Positions 56,517 to 61,838 of a stretch of 61,838 nucleotides of DNA are shown here, one piece after another; the first letter of the stretch is position 1, and every line of letters begins with the position of its first letter. A program made the translations under genes and the position numbers. Below the pieces are notes generated by a model, which saw only the letters and a list, made by a program, of their open reading frames with translations, searched no databases and was not told where the DNA came from. The stretch comes from Desulfatibacillum sp. (GTDB lineage: Bacteria > Desulfobacterota > Desulfobacteria > Desulfobacterales > Desulfatibacillaceae). Location of the stretch: positions 1 to 61,838 of the forward strand of contig JAEINP010000031.1 in the NCBI GenBank assembly GCA_016342355.1, in the 5' to 3' direction.

Positions 56517-58409
56517 TCAGCTAACGGGGATGAACTGTTTAACTTCTCCCCGTTCTCTTAGGGCTGTCAGGGCTTCTTCCAGAATTCTGCCCCTTTTGCC
56601 CATAAGAAGTTGTTGTTTGATTTCTTCCTTTTTGTCCTCAAAACCCTCAGGGGAAGGATACTTTTCATCCGTTGAGCAGGTTATGAAGACACCCTTGACG
56701 CCCTCCACAGGGGCCTCTGGATAGGGGTGTTGGGTGTCAGCCATGAAAGCGGCGGCGACCACAGCGGGTTCGTTGCCCATGTCCGGGATGTAGCCACCCC
56801 GCTTGAAAAAGCCTGTATTCTTGACTGTGACGTTAAAACGGGTTGCGGCTTCTTCCATATTTTCACCGCCCTTGACGGCAACCAGGAATTCAGCGGCCTT
56901 TTCCTTGGCGGTCCTCAACTTAGCCACTTCCTTGACGTCTGCTTCCACCCTGGCCCGGACCTCTTCCAGTTCAGGAATGATCGCCGGTTTTTTATCCAGG
57001 ATCCAAACGACATAAAAGCCTTCATCGTATTGGAGAATGTCGGAAAAGGAGTCCTTGTGCATGTCAAAGACTTCTTCAGCAAGCGGCGTGGCGCTTGGGA
57101 GGAGATCCTTGGGACCCTGTTTGGTAAAAAAGCCTGTGGTTTTCAGTTCCACGCCCGAGGCTTCTGCTGCCTTGGTCATGTCCATTTCCGCCAACAGGTT
57201 ATCAAAGGCCTTTTCCGCAGTGCTGTAGGCTGCGTCCAGGGCCATTTCCTTGGCTATCTTTGTGCGAATGGATTCGGCCACTTCTGCCAGTTCTTTGGTT
57301 CTGGCTTCCCTGATTTCTTCCACCTTGATGATATGCCAGCCAAAATCCGTGCGCACAGGCTCGCTGATTTCACCGGCTTGCAGGGCGAAAGCGGCGTCTT
57401 CGAAGGGCTTGACCATCCTATTACGGGTGAAAAACCCAAGGTCTCCGCCTTTTGGGGCAGTGGGGCCGTCCGAAAACTCTTTGGCCAGTTCGGCGAAATC
57501 CTCCCCTGCCTTTGCCTTAGCTTCCACTTCCCTGGCCTTGGTAAGGGCTTTTTCCACCTGCTCGGGGGTAGCTTCCTTGTCCAGGGTTATGAGAATGTGG
57601 CGGGCATGGACCGCGGTATCCTCAAAGTAGGTATCCATATTTTCGTCGTAGTAGGATTCGATTTCTTCCTGGGGCGCCTTCTGGCTTTCAACAAAGTCGT
57701 CCGGGTTGAAATATAAGTAGGAAATCTTGACCATGGGTTGGGTTTCGTAATCCTGGTTGTTTGCTTCATAATAGGCCAGGATTTCTTCATCGGTCACGGC
57801 AACATCAATATAGGAGGCTGGCTCGAATACAGCGTATTTTATGCTAACTTCCTTGCCGTTCCAATTGTACCATTGCCTGGCTTCCTGGTCCGAAATCTGG
57901 GCCAGGGCCGAGATAAAGGACCGGATTTTAGAGGACAGCATGGCCCGCTGCTTTTCCTTTTCATACTCCTTATCGGACGTGCCCATTCGGCCCAAGATTT
58001 GCTGGAATCTGGCCTTGTCAAACTGGCCGCTCTGATTCTGGAAGGCAGGAGTCTGGACAATGTCCTGAATGAGTTCCTGTTGGGTGACCTGCATGCCAAG
58101 GTCGGAGGCATGCTGGAGAATGAGCACGTCGTCCACAAGCTGATCCAGAACATTCTGGCGCAGGTTGAGGGAAGCCAGAAGTTGGCTGTCTATATCCTTG
58201 CCGAATTGTTGGCGGTAGAATTCCAGGGTTCTTTTATATGATTGTTCATAGGTGCTTCGGGAGATGGTGTCGCCGTTGACGGTAACCACGCGGTCCCCCT
58301 TGCTTTGAAAGGAGCTGAATCCAAATGAAAAAACAAAGACCAGAACAATGACTCCAAGAATAATTTTAATAATCCAAGAAGTTGCGTGCTCCCGCATCAT
58401 GCTAAGCAT
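56517..58409 (-). CDS. ppiD: PpiD/SurA-like periplasmic peptidyl-prolyl isomerase
   Basis: The 630-residue protein has an N-terminal membrane anchor (IIKIILGVIVLVFVFSFGF), a SurA_N-like chaperone region, and one parvulin domain around 265-360 (HARHILITLD, FAELAKEFSDGPTAPKGGDLGFFTRNRMVKPFEDAAF, VRTDFGWHIIKVEE). It should help fold proteins leaving the Sec translocon. AAGGA lies 9 nt before the ATG at 58409; a longer frame upstream has no support. A terminator precedes it (58442-58474), so it has its own promoter. Confidence 0.93.
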   Translation of the reverse strand: MLSMMREHATSWIIKIILGVIVLVFVFSFGFSSFQSKGDRVVTVNGDTISRSTYEQSYKRTLEFYRQQFGKDIDSQLLASLNLRQNVLDQLVDDVLILQHASDLGMQVTQQELIQDIVQTPAFQNQSGQFDKARFQQILGRMGTSDKEYEKEKQRAMLSSKIRSFISALAQISDQEARQWYNWNGKEVSIKYAVFEPASYIDVAVTDEEILAYYEANNQDYETQPMVKISYLYFNPDDFVESQKAPQEEIESYYDENMDTYFEDTAVHARHILITLDKEATPEQVEKALTKAREVEAKAKAGEDFAELAKEFSDGPTAPKGGDLGFFTRNRMVKPFEDAAFALQAGEISEPVRTDFGWHIIKVEEIREARTKELAEVAESIRTKIAKEMALDAAYSTAEKAFDNLLAEMDMTKAAEASGVELKTTGFFTKQGPKDLLPSATPLAEEVFDMHKDSFSDILQYDEGFYVVWILDKKPAIIPELEEVRARVEADVKEVAKLRTAKEKAAEFLVAVKGGENMEEAATRFNVTVKNTGFFKRGGYIPDMGNEPAVVAAAFMADTQHPYPEAPVEGVKGVFITCSTDEKYPSPEGFEDKKEEIKQQLLMGKRGRILEEALTALRERGEVKQFIPVS

Positions 58410-58441
58410 TGGCAGATTCCTTCCCTCATAGGCGCTGAGGC

Positions 58442-58474
58442 AAAAAACCCGGAGGATGCGGATTATCCTCCGGG
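58442..58474 (-). terminator. Terminator downstream of aconitase
   Basis: On the minus strand CCCGGAGGAT/ATCCTCCGGG, a 10-bp stem with a 7-nt loop, is followed by TTTTTTG. It lies 9 nt after the aconitase stop. Confidence 0.85.
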
Positions 58475-58482
58475 GGTTGGGT

Positions 58483-60408
58483 TTAACTGTCTTGTTGGGA
58501 CCGGTACCAGTTGAGTTTTCCCCCGGCTGAGAGAACCTGCCGTTCAAAGGGGTTGAGATCAATTTTTACAATAATGGCCTTGCCAGTGGTTGTGTTTTCC
58601 AGTTCAAAACCGTCTTTTTCCAGGATGTTTTCACGGGCGTTGCGAAGCACAAGGGAGTCCCCCTGGCTGATGGCTTCCAAAGCCCGGGGATCTTCCAGAA
58701 TAAGGGGAAGTATCCCGAAATTGATAAGATTAGCCCTGTGAATTCGGGCAAAAGAGGCGGCGACAACCCCCCGAATACCCAGAAACATGGGGGCCAGGGC
58801 CGCGTGTTCCCGGCTGGACCCCTGCCCGTAATTATCCCCGGCCACAATGAACCCGCCTTGTTTTTCCCTAGCCCTGCGGGAAAACTCCGGGTCCACATGG
58901 GAAAATACATATTTGGAGATTTCGGGAATATTGCTGCGAAAGCTCAATATATGGGTTCCGGCTGGCATAATGTCGTCGGTGGTGATGTTGTCCGGCAACT
59001 TGAGCAGAACCTCGCCTGAAACCTCCTCGCCCACGGCCTGTCCTAAAGGCAGGGGTTTGATGTTGGGTCCCCGAAGGATTTCCACACTGCCACCATCCAG
59101 GGCGGGAAAGACAAAACCGGCTTCCTGGACAGGGAACTTTTTGGGCAGAGTAATTTCCGGAGGTGCACCCAGGTCCCTGGGATCGGCGAATGCCCCGGCC
59201 AGGGCCGTGGCAGCAGCGGTTTCCGGGCTCACCAGATAGGTTCCCGCGTCTGCGGTTCCGCACCTGCCCTTGAAATTACGGTTCATGGTCCGTACGGTGA
59301 TTCCGCCGCTGGGCGGAGCCTGTCCCATGCCAATACAGGGGCCGCAGGCGCATTCCATAATCCGGGCGCCGGCCCTTATAAGGTCGGTAAGTTCCCCGTG
59401 GTCTGCCAGCAAGGTCAGGACCTGCCGGGAACCGGGTGCAATGACCAAGCTGGTTTCCGGCGGTATTCTTTTGCCTTTGACCATAGCGGCTACGGTTGCC
59501 AGGTCCTTGTAGGAGGAATTGGTGCAAGATCCTATGACCACCTGGTCCACCTTGGTTCCGGCAAGTTTTCCCACCTCGGTAACCATGTCAGGCATGTGAG
59601 GGCATGCGGCCAGGGGGACAAGTTGGGAAAGGTCGATTTCAATTTCCCGGGTGTACCGGGCGTCCGGGTCGGGTTCCAGGCGGATCCACTGGTCTTCCCT
59701 GCCTTGGGATTTAAGAAAAGCCAAGGTGCCGTCATCACTGGGAAAAATGGAGGTAGTTGCACCCAGCTCCGCACCCATATTGGTGATGGTGGCGCGCTCC
59801 GGGACCGAAAGAGAGGCGACTCCTGGCCCGGTGTATTCGTATACCCGGCCCACTCCTCCTTTTACGGTTTCCCGCCGCAGAACCTCCAGGATCACATCCT
59901 TGGCAGCAACCCAGGGGGACAGTTCGCCTGTAAGCCGAACTGACACCACATTGGGCATAGGGAGGGTGAACGGTTCTCCTGCCATGGCCATGGCAACGTC
60001 CAGGCCTCCGGCGCCAATGGCTATCATGCCTATGCCGCCGCCAGTGGGCGTATGGCTGTCCGAGCCCAAAAGGGTGCGGCCCGGCACGCCAAAGCGTTCC
60101 AGGTTCACCTGATGGCATATGCCGTTTCCCGGTTCGGAAAAAACCATGCCATACTTGGCGGCGATGGTGCGAAGAAAACGGTGGTCGTCAAAGTTAAAAT
60201 ATCCGGACTGGATGGTGTTATGGTCTACATAGCTGACGGAAAGGTCTGTCCGGACCCGGTCTATTCCCAGGGCTTCGAACTGGAGGCATGCCATGGTGCC
60301 TGTGGCGTCCTGGGTCAGGGTCTGGTCAATGGTCAATCGAATAGGGGTCCCGGACTCGGGTATGGGATCAATTCCGTGAATGGACAGAATTTTTTCAAAC
60401 AGGTTCAT
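58483..60408 (-). CDS. Aconitate hydratase (TIGR01342-type, short form)
   Basis: The 641-residue protein interconverts citrate and isocitrate. It has the 4Fe-4S Cys ligands in IGSCTNSSYKDLA and ECACGPCIGMGQAPPSG, plus NFKGRCG, and the swivel domain with NITTDDIMPAG and GDNYGQGSSREHAALAP. It is shorter than AcnA/AcnB (about 890 residues) and matches the compact form common in Desulfobacterota and Clostridia, as expected for an organism running the citric-acid cycle for acetyl-CoA oxidation. The ATG at 60408 has GAGAG about 8 nt before it; the frame extends 7 codons further. Confidence 0.93.
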   Translation of the reverse strand: MNLFEKILSIHGIDPIPESGTPIRLTIDQTLTQDATGTMACLQFEALGIDRVRTDLSVSYVDHNTIQSGYFNFDDHRFLRTIAAKYGMVFSEPGNGICHQVNLERFGVPGRTLLGSDSHTPTGGGIGMIAIGAGGLDVAMAMAGEPFTLPMPNVVSVRLTGELSPWVAAKDVILEVLRRETVKGGVGRVYEYTGPGVASLSVPERATITNMGAELGATTSIFPSDDGTLAFLKSQGREDQWIRLEPDPDARYTREIEIDLSQLVPLAACPHMPDMVTEVGKLAGTKVDQVVIGSCTNSSYKDLATVAAMVKGKRIPPETSLVIAPGSRQVLTLLADHGELTDLIRAGARIMECACGPCIGMGQAPPSGGITVRTMNRNFKGRCGTADAGTYLVSPETAAATALAGAFADPRDLGAPPEITLPKKFPVQEAGFVFPALDGGSVEILRGPNIKPLPLGQAVGEEVSGEVLLKLPDNITTDDIMPAGTHILSFRSNIPEISKYVFSHVDPEFSRRAREKQGGFIVAGDNYGQGSSREHAALAPMFLGIRGVVAASFARIHRANLINFGILPLILEDPRALEAISQGDSLVLRNARENILEKDGFELENTTTGKAIIVKIDLNPFERQVLSAGGKLNWYRSQQDS

Positions 60409-60535
60409 GGTTTGTTCTCTCGTTAACACAAGGCAATAAAATGAGGCGGCTACGAACCTCCTTATTTAACACCCTGCCTGGTTTTCGTCAACCGGTACAA
60501 GGGCGCCGGGAGCTTTCCTTGAGGAGGTGAATGGA

Positions 60536-61339
60536 TTAATGAAGAAGCCTTTGGAGGTCGTACCCGATAACGCTTTCTATTTGTACAAATATATAATCCC
60601 GTTTAATGTAGATTAAGGTGATCAGGGCGATCAGGTATATGAGTCTTCTAACGACAACCGTGTAATCCCAAAATTCCTTGAATTGGGCCCGCTTTTCCCG
60701 AACCCATCTCCACCGCTCCTTGCTCCTGGCCTTCCGGGCAGCTTGTTTCTGAGCTTTCCGGACCAGCCGTCGGTGCTTTTTCTGGGCCAGCCGCTCCCTG
60801 GCAGCGGCTGTTTTATCCAGCTTGGCCTTTTGCTTGGCCTGTTTTTTCAGGCGGCTTTTATGCTGCATTTCCCGGAAAGCATGGCCAGGGCTGGCAAGCC
60901 AGTGGGCAAAGGCTTCTGATTTTTCGTTGAACCCCTGCACAAACCGTTCGCCAAAGGGCAGTTTTCCCTGGCGGGCAGCTTCCGCTGCAAGGAGTTTGGC
61001 CTCCTTCTTGGCCTGCTTCAGGTGTTTTTTTTCAATGCGTTTGAGGGCCTTGGCCTCAAGAATAGGGCGCATTTTTTCAATTTTGGCCTTTTTCCTTGCC
61101 TTACGGGCCTTCTTGGCCTGAACAAGGGCGTCGTGGATGGCGTGTAGGGGCCGCATGAAAAACTCGCCAATAGTCTGGAAAAAATCGTTTAAGTATCCGA
61201 TTATTTTGGTTATAATGCTGGGCTTCTTGACTCTTTGGGCAAGCTGGAGTTTCTTTTCTTCTTCCTTTTTCTGAAGCTCTTGCCAGCGTTTTTGAACAGC
61301 GGCTATTTTTCTTGCTTCTAAATCGGCATCCTTTGCCAT
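60536..61339 (-). CDS. Very basic coiled-coil protein with C-terminal membrane helix
   Basis: I do not recognise this 267-residue protein. It is extremely rich in Lys, Arg and Ala, with long predicted helices (LVQAKKARKARKKAKIEK, LKRIEKKHLKQAKKEAKLL, LVRKAQKQAARKARSKERW). A short amphipathic block is near 50-65 and a C-terminal hydrophobic segment (LIYLIALITLIYI) is near residue 240. GGAGACCGTACCA precedes the ATG. The role could be a DNA- or membrane-associated structural protein; that is speculation. Confidence 0.7.
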   Translation of the reverse strand: MAKDADLEARKIAAVQKRWQELQKKEEEKKLQLAQRVKKPSIITKIIGYLNDFFQTIGEFFMRPLHAIHDALVQAKKARKARKKAKIEKMRPILEAKALKRIEKKHLKQAKKEAKLLAAEAARQGKLPFGERFVQGFNEKSEAFAHWLASPGHAFREMQHKSRLKKQAKQKAKLDKTAAARERLAQKKHRRLVRKAQKQAARKARSKERWRWVREKRAQFKEFWDYTVVVRRLIYLIALITLIYIKRDYIFVQIESVIGYDLQRLLH

Positions 61340-61762
61340 TGGTACGGTCTCCTGTATGAAAGTACTCCTTAAACAATATCGGGAAGTTGTTTAAAATGCA
61401 AGCAGGAAGCTCAAGGGATGGACGGATAAAATACCGCGGTCAGTTAAGAATAGCAAGCCGCCCTTGAGGAGCGGAAGGCTGCCAGGTAAGGGAAGTGTCG
61501 GGTCCTTAGGTGTAAGTTGTTGAGAAAACGACTATTTTATGCAATTACGCTACGCTTTCGCGCAAATAAATTGTAAAATCGGCTGTCAGGGGGGGGGCAT
61601 TTCGATGTGCTTGAAAGATGGTTCCAATGAGCCGCACGGATAGGCCCGTTACCATGCAGGACCTGGGAGGCAGGAGGAGAATTTTAACAATCTTTGAAGA
61701 CAGGGTGGAAATAAGGCTTGACACAGGGGCTATCTTCCTGGTACTTGCTTGTTCCGTTGCAC
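61340..61762. other. 423-bp intergenic region before tRNA-Ala
   Basis: No ORF of substance is visible. The region contains a run of nine G residues (61589-61597), an AT-rich patch with GCAATTACGCTACGCTTTCG near 61541-61560 and the tRNA promoter. A structured RNA might lie here, but I cannot assign one. Confidence 0.5.
61718..61747 (+). promoter_or_regulatory. Promoter for tRNA-Ala
   Basis: TTGACA (61718-61723), 18 bp, then TACTTG (61742-61747) with a TG one base upstream, resembling an extended -10. Initiation is predicted about 10 nt before the tRNA. Confidence 0.5.
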
Positions 61763-61838
61763 GGGGCTGTAGCTCAGCTGGGAGAGCACATGACTGGCAG
61801 TCATGGGGTCAGGGGTTCAAGTCCCCTCAGCTCCACCA
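61763..61838 (+). tRNA. tRNA-Ala (anticodon GGC)
   Basis: The 76-nt cloverleaf has acceptor strands GGGGCTG/CAGCTCC, D-loop TAGCTCAGCTGGGAGAGC, anticodon arm CATGA-CTGGCAG-TCATG (anticodon GGC), T-arm with GGTTCAAGTCC and encoded ACCA. It ends exactly at the window edge. Confidence 0.97.

Noticed and set aside
56727-57716. Plus-strand ORF of 329 codons opposite ppiD
   Set aside because: Antisense shadow. The minus strand encodes the parvulin domain.

Overview
The window looks like a chromosomal core segment of a sulfate-reducing Desulfobacterota bacterium, most like the Desulfatibacillum/Desulfococcus group. Evidence: dsrC (sulfite reductase partner), a siroheme-decarboxylase-type AsnC protein (alternative heme pathway of sulfate reducers), a large single-chain pyruvate:ferredoxin oxidoreductase, molybdenum cofactor genes and a TIGR01342-type aconitase. 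Base composition looks even throughout. I see no insertion sequence, prophage, integron or CRISPR array. The taxonomic guess is inference from gene content and protein style.

Layout. 1-7.2 kb: the N-terminal part of a DUF3800 protein, a stand-alone small RNA with its own promoter and terminator that resembles 6S RNA, then a cyclophilin, PFOR, a nitrilase-family amidohydrolase, a siroheme decarboxylase subunit, YjbQ and DsrC on the minus strand. 7.3-9.4 kb: mobA-moaC and a LysM/NlpC-like protein. 9.5-14.5 kb: the ribosome/membrane-biogenesis operon rpmH-rnpA-yidD-yidC-jag-mnmE, followed by a perfect 16-bp parS palindrome. 14.6-21.6 kb: a zinc-ribbon protein, the nadD-rsfS-HSDR_N operon (with a second, one-mismatch parS-like site inside nadD), a GNAT acetyltransferase, and a cassette of an unknown protein, an AAA ATPase and a B12-binding radical SAM protein. 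21.7-23.8 kb: a phosphate transporter and its PhoU-like partner. 23.8-32.1 kb: a long minus-strand operon (B12-radical SAM/DUF2344 fusion, rng, rplU, rpmA, obgE, proB, proA). 32.2-35.8 kb: dnaN-gyrB with neither recF nor dnaA beside them.

36-42.7 kb: a DUF4301 protein diverges from a glycosyltransferase and a HAD phosphatase, a likely glucosyl/mannosyl-glycerate compatible-solute module. Then come a DapA homologue, a half-size UPF0016 transporter, tRNA-Pro(CGG) and a sugar-nucleotide epimerase. 42.8-47.9 kb: an exported cytidine-deaminase-fold protein, then der, an M20 peptidase and rarA. 48.1-56.4 kb: the accessory-looking part. It has a stand-alone Memo protein, a large secreted beta-helix protein with lamin-tail and dockerin-like repeats, a GntR regulator, and a tight operon of a Tat-signal radical SAM protein, an ICMT-family membrane methyltransferase and a Memo-AMMECR1 fusion with an N-terminal signal or anchor. 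This amounts to a complete AmmeMemoRadiSam set apparently addressed to the cell envelope. 56.5-61.8 kb: a PpiD-like periplasmic foldase, aconitase, a very basic coiled-coil protein and tRNA-Ala(GGC).

The points I consider most worth following are: (1) the envelope-targeted AmmeMemoRadiSam operon; (2) two genes, yidD and the glycosyltransferase at 37917, whose only well-placed start codon after a strong Shine-Dalgarno is AUU; (3) the exported deaminase with an operator-like repeat over its promoter; (4) DUF4301, which carries UDP-sugar-pyrophosphorylase-like motifs beside a glycosyl-phosphoglycerate pathway; (5) the 6S-like RNA; and (6) the parS pair marking an origin-proximal region. All functions come from reading the sequence; no database search was run.
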